From assembly GCA_930990125.1 (NCBI GenBank), contig CAKNOI010000009.1, positions 1 to 41,882 on the forward strand: 41,882 nt of DNA, in the 5' to 3' direction. Of this stretch, positions 9,816-19,878 are shown piece by piece. The notes under the pieces are model-generated. The model was given only the letters and a program-made list of their open reading frames with translations. It searched no databases and had not been told where the DNA came from. Positions within the stretch are counted from its first letter, which is position 1, and each line of letters begins with the position of its first letter. Source of the DNA: an uncultured Clostridiaceae bacterium. GTDB taxonomy: Bacteria > Bacillota > Clostridia > TANB77 > CAG-508. The position numbers were made by a program, and so were the translations under genes.

Positions 9816-10727
9816 TTATGCTTCGTATTGTTTTCTCGGGTCAAATTTAGATAATTCTTTCATTTTTTCAAATAGTTCTAACTCTTCTTCTGTTGGACGT
9901 TTTGGAACTACAATTTTAATTTCTGCAATTAAATCCCCTCTAGAACCTTTTCCATCTTTGTATCCTTTTCCAGGAATTCTTACTTTTTCCCCACTTTCAA
10001 TTCCTTGTGGTACATAAACAGAAACTTTATCATCGATAGAAGAAATAGATACTCTTGTACCTAATACCGCTTCCCATGGTGTTAGGTATAAATCGGTAAC
10101 TAAGTCGTACCCTTCTAAGCGGAAGGTTTTACTGTTTTCAATTTTTATTTGGATAAATAAATCCCCATTATTTCCACCATTTTTTCCATTTTTTCCTTGT
10201 CCTATTAAACGTATTTTTTCTCCATTACGAATTCCTGCTGGTATTTTAACAGTAAATGTTTTCATTTTACCTTCCACGGTTCGTAAAGATATTTTCTTTT
10301 CCGCACCATAAAACGCTTCTTGAACAGAGACTACAATTTGTGTTTCTACATTATCTCCTTTTACTGGTATTTTTTTCTTGACATTTCTGCTAGTAGGTTC
10401 TTCTACTACTTCTTGCATATTTCCAAAAAACATATGAAAAAAATCGCTTGTTCTAGATTCTGTACTTTTCGTTGCTTCTTGCTGTTTTGCCTTTTTTTTG
10501 CCGATATTGGCATTCCATATTCTATCATATTTTTTCCTAGAAGCAGTATCGGAAAGAACACGGTAAGCTTCGTTAATATCTTTAAATCGTTCTTCTTTTT
10601 CTGCATCTCCTACATTGACATCTGGATGGTATTTTTTTGCGAGCTCTCGAAAATTGGATTTAATTTCATCTATTGTTACTTTATTGGTATCAAAATCTAA
10701 TATTTTATAATAGTCTTTTATTATCAT
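9816..10727 (-). CDS. DnaJ-type co-chaperone (type B, CbpA-like)
   Basis: 303 aa. The N-terminal J domain (about residues 3-70) has the HPD motif in AKKYHPDVN that stimulates Hsp70 ATPase. A linker (about 75-125) leads to the two-lobed C-terminal substrate-binding domain (GAEKKISLRTVEGKMK, then GEKVRIPGKGYKDGKG). The Cys-rich zinc domain of full DnaJ is absent, which makes it a CbpA-like type II/B J protein. It lies downstream of yqeK in the same direction. Confidence 0.9.
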   Translation of the reverse strand: MIIKDYYKILDFDTNKVTIDEIKSNFRELAKKYHPDVNVGDAEKEERFKDINEAYRVLSDTASRKKYDRIWNANIGKKKAKQQEATKSTESRTSDFFHMFFGNMQEVVEEPTSRNVKKKIPVKGDNVETQIVVSVQEAFYGAEKKISLRTVEGKMKTFTVKIPAGIRNGEKIRLIGQGKNGKNGGNNGDLFIQIKIENSKTFRLEGYDLVTDLYLTPWEAVLGTRVSISSIDDKVSVYVPQGIESGEKVRIPGKGYKDGKGSRGDLIAEIKIVVPKRPTEEELELFEKMKELSKFDPRKQYEA

Positions 10728-10790
10728 TCCAACATCCTCCCATTTTTAAATGGCAAGCTTATTATATCATAATAAACCGTAAAAAGAAAC

Positions 10791-11357
10791 CTATTTTAGC
10801 CTATTTTTCAAAATTTCATTTCTGGTTTCTAAGGTAGCAGGATGAATCAATTTATCTTCCTTTATTTTGGATACCAATTCTCGATTTAGTGCATATAGCA
10901 TTGCTTCTTCTAAATTCGTTTCTGATAAAGATTTTATCTTTGGTAAATCGTCAAAGGTTCTATTTTCTTCTGTAATATCTGCTAAATAGATAATCTTTGC
11001 TAAAGTATCCATGTCTGGTGCCCCTGTAGTGTGATAAGCAATAGCTTTTTGTAGTTCTTCATCAAATCCATATTTCTTCTTACAGATGTCTGCTCCTATT
11101 TTTCCATGTAATACTTTAGGAATTTCTCTTTCTATAGGAGATAGCTGTATGCCATTTTCTTGGGCATAAGCAAAAATTTCTTCCTTTGTCATTTCTTTTG
11201 CAATATCATGTGTTATTCCTGCAAGCTTTGCTTTTTCTATGTCTACTCCATAGATAGCTCCTAATTCCGCAGCTCGTTTTTCTACTCCTAAAGAATGTTT
11301 ATATCTTTTTTCGGAAAGGATATGTTTTACTTCTTCTCTTATTTGTTCTAATTGCAT
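10791..11357 (-). CDS. yqeK: HD-domain nucleotide hydrolase YqeK
   Basis: 188 aa. The HD metal-binding motif is visible as KRYKHSLGVEKRA, then THDIAKEM, then LHGKIGA and AYHTTG, in the order of the YqeK family. YqeK cleaves diadenosine tetraphosphate symmetrically to two ADP. The gene overlaps the end of ddl by ten bases, so it is translationally coupled to it. In many Firmicutes yqeK sits next to nadD and rsfS; the ddl neighbourhood here is a different arrangement. Confidence 0.9.
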   Translation of the reverse strand: MQLEQIREEVKHILSEKRYKHSLGVEKRAAELGAIYGVDIEKAKLAGITHDIAKEMTKEEIFAYAQENGIQLSPIEREIPKVLHGKIGADICKKKYGFDEELQKAIAYHTTGAPDMDTLAKIIYLADITEENRTFDDLPKIKSLSETNLEEAMLYALNRELVSKIKEDKLIHPATLETRNEILKNRLK

Positions 11358-12430
11358 CTTTCTCCCTCTTTTTCTTCTAAACTAAGCAAAAGTAATGTAT
11401 CTATTAATTCTGGATAGGATAGCCCCATTTGCTCCCATAACTTTGGATACATACTAATACTAGTAAATCCTGGCATCGTGTTAATTTCGTTTAAGATAAT
11501 TTGCGAATCGCTCTTTCTTACAAAAAAATCCACTCTTGCTAACCCTTTTCCATCCACCGCACGGAATGCTCGGATAGCCATTTTTCTTATTTGTTCTTCT
11601 ATTCCTTGTGGTAATGTTGCTGGAATTTCTAGTTTGGACTGTGCATTTTTATACTTGGCATCAAACGTGTAAAATTCTTCGGCAGGAAGTATTTTTCCTA
11701 CACTTGAAGCTTTTACTTCTTTATTTCCTAATACGGCACATTCTACTTCTAATCCATCTATGTTTTCTTCTATGACTAGTTTAGTATCATACTGACATGC
11801 GTTTTTTATCGCTTCTTGTAACTCTTCGTTATTTGCTGCTTTTGTAATTCCTATACTAGAACCAGAATTGGATGGCTTCACAAAAACAGGATACCCTAAA
11901 TTTTCTTCTACTTTTCCACAGATTTCCTCCAAATTGTGGATTGTTTCTTCAAAATTAGGATGAATTTGTGCAAAACCATTCTTTCTTTTCTGAAAATAGA
12001 GATACTTTGCTTGTTGTATTTGTGCTCTTTCTATTACCATTTTGGTATACGCCTTATCCATTCCCAAACTAGAACTTAAAACTCCACATCCTACATAAGG
12101 AACTCCTATCCATTCTAATATTCCTTGAATGGTGCCATCTTCTCCTCCTTTCCCATGTAACACAGGAAATACCGCATCTAACTCTTGCAGATACGCAATA
12201 GGATTTTCTATTTTTTGAATAGGTTCTACCGTATCACCTATTGGTAAAATTTCCACTTTAGAAATTTCCTTTTGGTATTCATACCACTCTCCCTGCTTAG
12301 ACAGATAGATAGGAAATACCTCATATTTCGTTTTATCCATGTGTTTTATTACCGATGTTCCGGAAACCACGGAAACATCATGTTCTGTAGAAATGCCTCC
12401 AAATAGCACACCTATTTTTTTCTTTTTCAT
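11348..12430 (-). CDS. ddl: D-alanine--D-alanine ligase
   Basis: 360 aa, normal length. The N-terminal GVLFGGISTEHDVSVVSG, the HGKGGEDGTIQG loop, the ATP-grasp segment VFVKPSNSGSSIGI and the C-terminal metal site INEINTMPGFT are all present. It makes the D-Ala-D-Ala dipeptide that MurF adds to the peptidoglycan precursor; murF is the gene immediately upstream (17 bases), so product and consumer enzymes are co-expressed. Cytoplasmic. No in-frame CGG. Confidence 0.96.
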   Translation of the reverse strand: MKKKKIGVLFGGISTEHDVSVVSGTSVIKHMDKTKYEVFPIYLSKQGEWYEYQKEISKVEILPIGDTVEPIQKIENPIAYLQELDAVFPVLHGKGGEDGTIQGILEWIGVPYVGCGVLSSSLGMDKAYTKMVIERAQIQQAKYLYFQKRKNGFAQIHPNFEETIHNLEEICGKVEENLGYPVFVKPSNSGSSIGITKAANNEELQEAIKNACQYDTKLVIEENIDGLEVECAVLGNKEVKASSVGKILPAEEFYTFDAKYKNAQSKLEIPATLPQGIEEQIRKMAIRAFRAVDGKGLARVDFFVRKSDSQIILNEINTMPGFTSISMYPKLWEQMGLSYPELIDTLLLLSLEEKEGERCN

Positions 12431-12446
12431 ATTGCCTCCTTGCTAT

Positions 12447-13850
12447 TTATTTAATATAATCTACGATTTGATAAAACTTCATAGAATTAGAAGCCTTAAT
12501 CAGTACATTATCTTTTTCTGTTAAGATAGTGTTTAACATTTTAATCGCTTCTTCTTTGGTAGCAAGATATTTTACATTTTCTTTTGGCATACCTAATGCT
12601 ATGGCTTCTTCTGCAATATATTTTGCTAAACTTCCTACCGCTAGTAAAATATCAATTTTGTTTTTTACTACTTCTTCTCCTACTTTTTTGTGAAGTTCTA
12701 CCCCATATTCTCCTAATTCTAACATATCTCCTAGTACCGCTATTTTTCTGTTTTTTAAGCTTCCTAAGTATTGCAAAGCAGATTGCATAGAATCTAGGTT
12801 AGCATTATAAGCATCATTAATTAGTGTAATATTATCTCTTATTTTTTCTATTTCCATTCTATTTTTCGTTAGTTTAAAGTTTTGAATTCCTTGCTGTATT
12901 TTTGCCATTTCCATCTGATAATAGTCTCCTACGGCAATACTACATAAACTATTATATACAAAATGCATTCCCGGAACTGGAACGGTAATAGTGTATTTTT
13001 TGTTATGTATGGTAATTTCGTAAGTACTCCCCTCTTCTTTTGTATCAATAGCTTTTGCCATATAATCACTTGGATTTTCGATTCCATATGTCACAACAGA
13101 AAAATTGGTAGCATTTTTTTGCTCTTCTGCCCATTTGTGTAATAAGTCGTTATCATTATTAACAAGAACAGTACCGCCTTTTTCCATTCCTTCTAATATT
13201 TCTAATTTTGCTTTTAAAATATTTTCACGAGAACCCAAATTACCTATATGAGCTGTTCCAATATTGGTTATAATACAAAGGGTAGGCTTTGCAATATTGG
13301 TTAGGGTACGTATTTCTCCAAAATTATTCATTCCCATCTCAATTACCATAGCTTCATGATGGTCTAGTTTTAAAATTGTTAATGGAAGTCCTATATGGTT
13401 GTTTAGGTTGCCTTCTGTTTTTAATACATCAAATTCTTCTTCTAATACACTTGCCACAATATCTTTTGTACTCGTTTTTCCTACGCTTCCGGTAATAGCT
13501 ACTACTGGTATGTTATATAAGCTTCTTTTATAACTAGCAAGCTGTTGCATGGCTTTTACTACATCTTTTACTTTGATAATTGCTTTGCCTTTATAAGTTT
13601 TCAGGATTTCTTCTGGAATATCTACATCTTGTACTAACACACCTGATGCCTTTCTTTTTAAAGCCTCTTCGTAAAACTGACTTCCATTAAATTTTTCTCC
13701 TTTTATTCCTAAATAAAAGTCTCCTTCTTCTATGGTTCTTGTATCTTTTGAAAAGGTTTTAATAACCGCTTCTTTTTCGCCAGATAGTAAAACTCCTCCC
13801 GTTACCTTTACTATTTGCTCCACCGTACAATCCTTTTGATTTCCTTCCAT
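12447..13850 (-). CDS. murF: UDP-MurNAc-tripeptide--D-Ala-D-Ala ligase
   Basis: 467 aa. The Mur-ligase domains are in the usual order: N-terminal UDP-binding domain, central ATPase with P-loop VVAITGSVGKTSTKD (about residues 115-130) and the MVIEMGMNNFGEI segment, and a C-terminal domain starting near ITLINDAYNANLDSM. MurF joins D-Ala-D-Ala to UDP-MurNAc-tripeptide in the cytoplasm. First gene of the murF-ddl-yqeK-dnaJ-like cluster. Eight CGG trinucleotides fall in the gene, none in frame by my check. Confidence 0.95.
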   Translation of the reverse strand: MEGNQKDCTVEQIVKVTGGVLLSGEKEAVIKTFSKDTRTIEEGDFYLGIKGEKFNGSQFYEEALKRKASGVLVQDVDIPEEILKTYKGKAIIKVKDVVKAMQQLASYKRSLYNIPVVAITGSVGKTSTKDIVASVLEEEFDVLKTEGNLNNHIGLPLTILKLDHHEAMVIEMGMNNFGEIRTLTNIAKPTLCIITNIGTAHIGNLGSRENILKAKLEILEGMEKGGTVLVNNDNDLLHKWAEEQKNATNFSVVTYGIENPSDYMAKAIDTKEEGSTYEITIHNKKYTITVPVPGMHFVYNSLCSIAVGDYYQMEMAKIQQGIQNFKLTKNRMEIEKIRDNITLINDAYNANLDSMQSALQYLGSLKNRKIAVLGDMLELGEYGVELHKKVGEEVVKNKIDILLAVGSLAKYIAEEAIALGMPKENVKYLATKEEAIKMLNTILTEKDNVLIKASNSMKFYQIVDYIK

Positions 13851-13929
13851 CTTTTCCTCCTAGTATATCTTATTTTCATTTGCTAAATTATATTCCATAA
13901 TACTATCTTTTGGCAAGAGCTTCTATGTG

Positions 13930-13962
13930 AAAAAAGGAAAGCAAGGGTTGCTTTCCTTTTTT
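13930..13962 (-). terminator. Terminator of the sleB-ypeB operon
   Basis: AAAAAAGGAAAGCAA / TTGCTTTCCTTTTTT is a near-perfect 15-bp stem with a three-base loop at the ypeB stop codon. T-runs on both sides mean it could work in both directions. Confidence 0.85.
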
Positions 13963-15349
13963 AATGAGTTAATGTTCCGTTTGGCGTATTTACAATAACC
14001 AAAATATCCTCTTCTTTTCCGGTTTCTGCATTAATATAAACCAAAAAGTCTGTATCATCAATTCTTCCCTTAAATTCATAGCAAAATAGTTCTGTTTGCC
14101 ACTGTGTTGGTATTACTGCCATTCCTTCGCTAAGAATTTCCAAATTTTTATTTAAACTCTTTTTTGCCTCTTCTTTACTTATTTTTGGCTGTGCTAAATT
14201 TCTTTCGGTGTGCGAATTCAAATATCCTGATGTTTCTATTCCCATAATTTGTCCATTATCCAATGCTATTTTTAACTTTACTAAGTCTGGATACATTGTA
14301 ACATCGTTTTGTGTATACGCATAATTAATGGTTAGAATTCCTTCTTCTTTTAGATAATACGTTTCTTGCATGTCTGGGAAACCATGGTTTGCTAAAAATT
14401 CTTTTCCTTGTGCTATAGCATCTTCAGTAGAAATATTTTCTGCTATTACCTCTCGGTTATAGTTCATAAATAAAATATGTCCACCTTTTTTGGTAATAGA
14501 AATGGTAACAGGATTTTCGGTATCTGCTTTTTGTTTTACATTAAAATCATAACTTGGAATATCTCCATTTTCGGATTCTCCATTTTCTGTTATTTCTTCT
14601 ATTTGGTCTTGTCCCATGAATTCTATCACTTTTTGTTTTGCCTGTTCTGCAGTAATATCTTCTCCGGTAAGTCCTTTCTTTTCTGTGCTTGTTAAATGTT
14701 CGGAAAAGGCTCCGTCATAAATAAGTCCTGCATATTCGTGAAAACTTTCCTCTAACGAACTAAAACTATCTTTAGAAAGATTACTTACCTGTTGCGCAAA
14801 TGCTACACTTCCTTTTTTAGTTAATTCTCCCCAACTGATTCTTCCTGCATTCATATCGGCGGATAACTGATTTAATGTATTTTCTAACTCGACACTATAA
14901 TCATGCATTTCTTGCAAATTTTTTAAATCTTCTTCTGTTAAGGCTTCTTGGTTAATGTTTTTTCGTGATAGTGAAAAACTATAATCACTTACTTGATTTA
15001 AAAACTTGGCTGTATTGGTAAGCCCTTCATTGTCTATTGGCAATTGTGCAAGATAGGCTTGTGCCAAATTAGCTTCTCGCCATACATGAGTTAGAGTTTC
15101 TGCTCCACGCTCTGGGGTAGAGGAAATAAGTGCCTTAGCAAGATAAGTTTCTACATTCCCCACATAATCTACAAGTTCAAAAAATGCCATATTATATTGA
15201 TTTTCGCTTGCCAGCCTAAATTCTTTTTGTTTATGATACGTATATACCCCAAGTACTGCAATAACTACAAGAGTAATTACTAAACATACTACTAATGTAA
15301 GCATATGTCTGTCTTTTAATCTTTCTTTCCAATCTTTTAATTTATTCAA
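13961..15349 (-). CDS. ypeB: Germination protein YpeB
   Basis: 462 aa with one N-terminal membrane helix (about 17-37), an alpha-helical middle region and C-terminal PepSY-type repeats (GGHILFMNYNREVI and TNGQ-type segments). In Bacillus YpeB is needed to place and stabilise the spore cortex-lytic enzyme SleB in the spore membrane; here a SleB-like gene sits immediately upstream, with 21 bases between them, as expected. Likely made in the developing spore, though I cannot see a sporulation sigma promoter with confidence. Confidence 0.9.
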   Translation of the reverse strand: MNKLKDWKERLKDRHMLTLVVCLVITLVVIAVLGVYTYHKQKEFRLASENQYNMAFFELVDYVGNVETYLAKALISSTPERGAETLTHVWREANLAQAYLAQLPIDNEGLTNTAKFLNQVSDYSFSLSRKNINQEALTEEDLKNLQEMHDYSVELENTLNQLSADMNAGRISWGELTKKGSVAFAQQVSNLSKDSFSSLEESFHEYAGLIYDGAFSEHLTSTEKKGLTGEDITAEQAKQKVIEFMGQDQIEEITENGESENGDIPSYDFNVKQKADTENPVTISITKKGGHILFMNYNREVIAENISTEDAIAQGKEFLANHGFPDMQETYYLKEEGILTINYAYTQNDVTMYPDLVKLKIALDNGQIMGIETSGYLNSHTERNLAQPKISKEEAKKSLNKNLEILSEGMAVIPTQWQTELFCYEFKGRIDDTDFLVYINAETGKEEDILVIVNTPNGTLTH

Positions 15350-15370
15350 AATTATCTCTCCCTTTCTATT

Positions 15371-15850
15371 TTATCTACAAAATCTATGCTTTCCAATTTG
15401 TTTAATTAATGGTCTTGACCAAATCCATTTGTTGGTTGCTGTGTCTGGGTTAAAATAATAAATAGCACCACCAGTTGGATCCCAGCCATTCATGGCATCT
15501 CTTGCTGCTTTATAAACTGTAGAATCTTCTGCTATAGGTACATTAATTTGACCGTCTGCCACTGCGGTAAAAGCTCCCTTTTCATAAATAACACCGGCAA
15601 TGGTATTCGGAAAATTAGGATTTTTTACACGATTTAAAATAACTGCTCCTACTGCAACTTGTCCTTCGTATGGCTCTCCTCTTGCCTCTCCATTAATTGC
15701 TCTTGCCATAAGTTGAATATCTGACGTGTTTCCAGCTCCACTTGCTGCTAATGTAACATTATTTTCTTCCTCAGGAAGTAATGCTAGAATAGCTAAAATG
15801 AGAGCGAATAATAGAAAAACGAATACAATCCATTTAATACTTGCTTTCAA
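15371..15850 (-). CDS. sleB: SleB-type cortex-lytic enzyme, catalytic domain only
   Basis: 159 aa. N-terminal membrane or signal helix (about 5-25), then the hydrolase domain MARAINGEARGEPYEGQ with the Glu of the NGEARGE motif, AVILNRVKNP and GAIYYFNPDTATN. The start is a TTG (15848-15850), supported by AAGGAGG six bases upstream. The peptidoglycan-binding domain found at the N-terminus of Bacillus SleB is absent, so this is a short, membrane-tethered form. It acts on spore cortex peptidoglycan during germination, with YpeB as partner. CwlJ is an alternative name, but the leader helix and the ypeB neighbour favour SleB. Confidence 0.88.
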   Translation of the reverse strand: MKASIKWIVFVFLLFALILAILALLPEEENNVTLAASGAGNTSDIQLMARAINGEARGEPYEGQVAVGAVILNRVKNPNFPNTIAGVIYEKGAFTAVADGQINVPIAEDSTVYKAARDAMNGWDPTGGAIYYFNPDTATNKWIWSRPLIKQIGKHRFCR

Positions 15851-15955
15851 AATAATCCTCCTTTTTCTTTCTCTTGTTATTTTTATTTTGTTTCTTTTTT
15901 AGAAAATTATTCTTTCTTTTGCATTTTTTCTTATAAATTTATTAATTTTTTGAAA

Positions 15956-15983
15956 TTGACACAGAAATATGATACAATACAGT
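15956..15983 (+). promoter_or_regulatory. Probable sigma-A promoter of the MGDG-synthase-like gene
   Basis: TTGACA at 15956-15961 and TACAGT at 15978-15983 with a 16-base spacer, about 25 bases before the ATG. The ribosome binding site AAAGGGG lies between. Confidence 0.5.
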
Positions 15984-16008
15984 CACTTTTATTAAAGGGG
16001 ATTTTTTT

Positions 16009-17181
16009 ATGAAGAAAATTTTAATTTTTTATGCATCTTATGGTGGAGGACATCTTTCTGCTGCTAAATCCATTTTTAATTGTTTCAAAGAAAACTATGA
16101 AGATGTAGAAGTACAAATGATAGATTGCGTAAAATATATTAACAAAGTACTGGATAAAATATCGGTAACAGCCTATCAAGAAATGGCTAGAAAAGCCCCT
16201 TGGGCTTGGGGAAAAGTATACCGTAGCTCCGGCAAAGGTGCCTTGTCTAAAATTAGTTCTACTTCTAATAAAATGATGTCACATAAATTAAACCATTTGT
16301 TACAAGAATGGAAACCAGATATTATTATTAATACCCATCCCTTTGCTTCCCAAATGTGCAGTTATTTAAAAAAGAAACATAAAATTTCTTCTATCCTTGC
16401 TACTGTTATGACAGATTATGCTCCTCATAACCAGTGGTTAGTAGGAAGTGATTACATGGACTACTATTTTGTTGCTCATGAAGGAATGAAGCATGCCCTA
16501 ATAGAACAAGGAATTCCTCCAGAGAAAGTATATGCCACTGGTATTCCGTTATCCAATCGTTTTTTACAACACTATAACAAACAAGAAATTGCAGATTCTT
16601 TTGGACTTGACCTCTCTAAAAAAATTATTCTATTTTTTGGTGGAGGAGAAATGGGATTAGGAAAAGAAAAAACCGTTGCAGTTTTAGATGCTTTAGCACA
16701 AAACTTTGAAGATATTCAAATTATTGCTATTTCTGGTAAAAATCAAAAAATGAAAAGAGCTTTTGAAGAAATTGTTTCAGAAAATCATAAAACAAAAGAT
16801 ATTCATATTTTAGAATATACCGATAAAGTTCCAGAATTAATGAGCATTGCTACTTTAGTAATCACAAAACCCGGAGGCCTTACCACTACAGAAAGCTTAG
16901 TTTCAGGACTTCCTATTGTTATTATTAATCCGCTTCCCGGTCAAGAAGTAGAAAATGCAGAATTCTTAGAAAAACAAAATGTGGCTATTTGGATACAAAA
17001 AGAAGATAACCCAAAAACTGTACTTACATCTCTTTTACAACATCCAGAAAAGTTGCAAGAAATGAAAAAAAATGCAAAATTGCTTGCTAAAAAATATTCT
17101 ACTTACGATATTTGCAAGACATTATTAGGGCCTTCTAAACATCTAGAAAGTAATAGAAAAAATGAAAATTTAAGCGAATAG
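16009..17181 (+). CDS. MGDG-synthase-like / processive diacylglycerol glycosyltransferase
   Basis: 390 aa, GT28/MurG-like fold. The N-terminal motif SYGGGHLSAAKSI (about residues 10-22) is that of the MGDG synthase N-terminal domain; the C-terminal UDP-sugar site shows FFGGGEMGLGKE and KPGGLTTTES followed by PLPGQEVENAEFL. Members such as UgtP add glucose or galactose from UDP-sugar to diacylglycerol at the cytoplasmic face of the membrane, making glycolipids and lipoteichoic acid anchors. UDP-glucose could come from the pgm and UDP-sugar pyrophosphorylase pair at 24-27 kb. Runs opposite to its neighbours. Confidence 0.85.
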   Translation: MKKILIFYASYGGGHLSAAKSIFNCFKENYEDVEVQMIDCVKYINKVLDKISVTAYQEMARKAPWAWGKVYRSSGKGALSKISSTSNKMMSHKLNHLLQEWKPDIIINTHPFASQMCSYLKKKHKISSILATVMTDYAPHNQWLVGSDYMDYYFVAHEGMKHALIEQGIPPEKVYATGIPLSNRFLQHYNKQEIADSFGLDLSKKIILFFGGGEMGLGKEKTVAVLDALAQNFEDIQIIAISGKNQKMKRAFEEIVSENHKTKDIHILEYTDKVPELMSIATLVITKPGGLTTTESLVSGLPIVIINPLPGQEVENAEFLEKQNVAIWIQKEDNPKTVLTSLLQHPEKLQEMKKNAKLLAKKYSTYDICKTLLGPSKHLESNRKNENLSE

Positions 17182-17228
17182 AAAAACATACACCTCATAT
17201 ATTCTTAAAGAAGAGGTGTATGTTTTTT
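17182..17228. terminator. Bidirectional terminator between convergent genes
   Basis: AAAAACATACACCTC and GAGGTGTATGTTTTT form a 15-bp perfect stem between the convergent glycosyltransferase and recR genes, with T-runs on both strands. Confidence 0.85.
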
Positions 17229-17829
17229 ATAACTCTCTACGGCCTTCTAGAGCTTTGCTTAATGTTACTTCGTCTGTATATTCTAAGTCTCCTCCTACTG
17301 GGATTCCATGTGCAATTCTAGTAACCTTAATTCCTAGTGGTTTAATGAGTTTGGAAAGATACATTGCTGTTGCTTCGCCTTCTACTCTTGGGTTCGTAGC
17401 AAGAATTACTTCTTTTACCGTTCCATTCATTAATCTTGCTAGTAATTCTTTTATTTTAATATCATCTGGACCTATTCCATTCATCGGAGAAATAGAACCA
17501 TGAAGTACATGGTATTTTCCTTTAAACTCATGTGTTCTCTCCATTGCCATAATATCTCTTACATCTTCTACCACACAAATTACTTCGTCATTTCTTGCAG
17601 GATTGGAACAAATAGGACATGGGTCCGTATCAGAAATATTGTAACAACAAGAACAATATTTTAAGTTCTTTTTGGCATTTATAATTGCAGAAACAAATTC
17701 TTGTGCCTCTTCCTCGGAGGCATCTAACATATGGAAAGCAAGCCTTGCTGCTGTTTTATGTCCAATGCTTGGTAATTTTTCAAATGCTTCTATTAGCTTT
17801 TCAATGGAAGGTGAATAATATTCTGACAT
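17227..17829 (-). CDS. recR: Recombination mediator RecR
   Basis: 200 aa from the ATG at 17827-17829, the usual RecR length; an ATG four codons upstream overlaps the ribosome binding site AAAGGA. Helix-hairpin-helix ([13 protein letters not shown]), four-Cys zinc finger (CSCCYN...CPIC) and Toprim domain ([27 protein letters not shown]) are in order. RecR works with RecO/RecF to load RecA on gapped DNA. Downstream of dnaX and ybaB in the conserved dnaX-ybaB-recR operon. Confidence 0.96.
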   Translation of the reverse strand: MSEYYSPSIEKLIEAFEKLPSIGHKTAARLAFHMLDASEEEAQEFVSAIINAKKNLKYCSCCYNISDTDPCPICSNPARNDEVICVVEDVRDIMAMERTHEFKGKYHVLHGSISPMNGIGPDDIKIKELLARLMNGTVKEVILATNPRVEGEATAMYLSKLIKPLGIKVTRIAHGIPVGGDLEYTDEVTLSKALEGRREL

Positions 17830-17850
17830 TACTTTACACATCCTTTAGTT

Positions 17851-18192
17851 CTACATTAACCCTGGTATATTATATTTACCCATTTGTGCAGCTTGTGCAC
17901 TATCTACTTTTCTAAGTGCTTCATTTACGCAAGTTAAAATTAAATCTTGCAACATCTCTACATCTTCTGGGTCCACTACTTCTTTTTTTATGGTGATTTC
18001 TTTTAGTTCTTTCTTTCCTGTTACTTTTACTGTAATTGCTCCGCCACCTGCTGTTGCATCAAATTCTTGCACGGCTAATTCCTCTTGTGATTTTTCTAGG
18101 TCTGCTTGCATTTTTTTTGCTTCTTTCATAAGGCTATTTAAATTCATGCCTCCAAATCCACCCATTCCTGGGAATCCTCCTCTTTTTGCCAT
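17851..18192 (-). CDS. ybaB: YbaB/EbfC family nucleoid-associated protein
   Basis: 113 aa. A Gly/Met-rich start, then the [18 protein letters not shown] helix and the compact beta region ending [19 protein letters not shown], as in YbaB/EbfC DNA-binding proteins. It binds DNA as a dimer. Lies between dnaX and recR with short gaps, as in most Firmicutes. Confidence 0.95.
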   Translation of the reverse strand: MAKRGGFPGMGGFGGMNLNSLMKEAKKMQADLEKSQEELAVQEFDATAGGGAITVKVTGKKELKEITIKKEVVDPEDVEMLQDLILTCVNEALRKVDSAQAAQMGKYNIPGLM

Positions 18193-18205
18193 TTTCTTTT
18201 CCTCC

Positions 18206-19849
18206 TTATTCTATAATATCAATTGGGATATCAAACCCCTTAGCAACATTTTCTATGGTATTACTATCTTGCTTTGGTTCTATTTTTGTACTTTTTCCAT
18301 CAATATATTGTATTCTCATTTGTTTTCCACATTCCATGGATACTAACTTTGTAAGTTCTGCAATACTATCTTGTTTTTCTAGTACTGTTTTACCAAAAGC
18401 AGTCATTCCATTTGGAAACTCAATTCCAATTGTCATATCATTTAATTCTTTCGCATTGGTATGAATTAAATTAGTATATAACATCATTTTTCCGTTTTGT
18501 TTAAGCTCATCCATTACCTTTGGCCAAAATTCTACCGGTTTTGCATTATCCAGCATCGTATCTGATTTTTTAACTGTTGTATTCTTTTTTACTGGTGGAT
18601 TTTTGGGAACTACTTCTTGCATGCGAGTATTTCCTTTTTCCTCTGGTATTGTTTTTACAGAAGACAACTGCTTTAATGTGTTTTCTAAGGTACGTACCCT
18701 AGACTCTAATGCCATTATTCTACTTACATCTTCCCCAGAAGGAGCAGTTTCTGGCTTAAAGCTAGGCATTTCTTCTTCCATACATAGTTTTATCATTTCA
18801 GATTCTACTAAAATGGTCTTTTGTGAAGACCATTTCATTCTATTTTCCAAGTCAGAAAGTGCATAGATAATAGAAAAAATCCTATCTTTGGTCGTATGTT
18901 CAGCTAATTCTTTTATTTGTTCTATTTCTTCTTTTCTATATAATGTTAATGTTCCATTTACTTTATAAATTAACATATCTTTGGTGTATTTTATCATTTC
19001 CCATACTAAGTTTTGAATATCTTTACCATCTTTCAAAATTTCCTCTATTGTTTGTAGGCACTTTTCTGGGTTTTTGGTTACAATACATTCCAACATACGA
19101 TATAAAAACACCGTTTTTGGAATTCCTACCAAATCTTTTACTTTGTCTGCTTCTACTTTTGTGTCTCCATCTTGAATACATCTTTCTAAAATACTAAGTG
19201 CATCACGCATACCACCTTCTGCCAGTATAGCAATGGTTTGCAGAGCTTCTTCTGTAATTTCTATATTACTTTCGTTACAAACAACGGCCAATCTTTTTTG
19301 AATATCCTCACTTGGTATTCTTTTAAAATCAAATCGTTGACAACGAGAAAGAATCGTTGCTGGAAGTTTTTGTGGTTCTGTTGTTGCTAAAATAAATTTA
19401 ACATGCTCTGGTGGTTCTTCTAATGTTTTTAATAAAGCATTAAATGCCCCTGTAGACAACATGTGTACCTCGTCAATAATATATACACGATATTTCGCAA
19501 GTGTTGGTAAAAAATTTACTTCCTCACGAATAGAACGAATATCTTCTACACTGTTATTGGAAGCTGCGTCCATTTCTACAATATCGGTTAAAGAACCAGA
19601 AAGTGCTGCTTTGCAGATTTCACATGTGTTACATGGTTCTCCCTCTATAGGGTTTAGGCAGTTAATTGCTCTTGCTAAAACTTTGGCAGCAGATGTTTTT
19701 CCTGTTCCACGTCCTCCATTAAAAAGGTAAGCATGTCCTACTCTTTCTGCCATAATTTGGTTCTTTAGTGTCCTGGTAATGTGCTCTTGTCCTACAATTT
19801 CAGAAAATGTTTTCGGACGAAATTTACGATATAGCGCTGTATAAGACAT
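18206..19849 (-). CDS. dnaX: DNA polymerase III subunit gamma/tau
   Basis: 547 aa. Walker [13 protein letters not shown] near residues 45-56, the four-Cys zinc element ([15 protein letters not shown]), Walker [11 protein letters not shown] and the SRC arginine-finger region ([12 protein letters not shown]) identify the clamp-loader ATPase. C-terminal tau-like domain follows a low-complexity linker. In the linker an A-AAA-AAG heptamer in the zero frame (18584-18590) resembles the E. coli dnaX slippery site; see findings. Head of the dnaX-ybaB-recR operon, directly after the SRP RNA gene. Confidence 0.96.
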   Translation of the reverse strand: MSYTALYRKFRPKTFSEIVGQEHITRTLKNQIMAERVGHAYLFNGGRGTGKTSAAKVLARAINCLNPIEGEPCNTCEICKAALSGSLTDIVEMDAASNNSVEDIRSIREEVNFLPTLAKYRVYIIDEVHMLSTGAFNALLKTLEEPPEHVKFILATTEPQKLPATILSRCQRFDFKRIPSEDIQKRLAVVCNESNIEITEEALQTIAILAEGGMRDALSILERCIQDGDTKVEADKVKDLVGIPKTVFLYRMLECIVTKNPEKCLQTIEEILKDGKDIQNLVWEMIKYTKDMLIYKVNGTLTLYRKEEIEQIKELAEHTTKDRIFSIIYALSDLENRMKWSSQKTILVESEMIKLCMEEEMPSFKPETAPSGEDVSRIMALESRVRTLENTLKQLSSVKTIPEEKGNTRMQEVVPKNPPVKKNTTVKKSDTMLDNAKPVEFWPKVMDELKQNGKMMLYTNLIHTNAKELNDMTIGIEFPNGMTAFGKTVLEKQDSIAELTKLVSMECGKQMRIQYIDGKSTKIEPKQDSNTIENVAKGFDIPIDIIE

Positions 19850-19878
19850 TTTTTTATTTCACTTCCTTATTTACAAAT

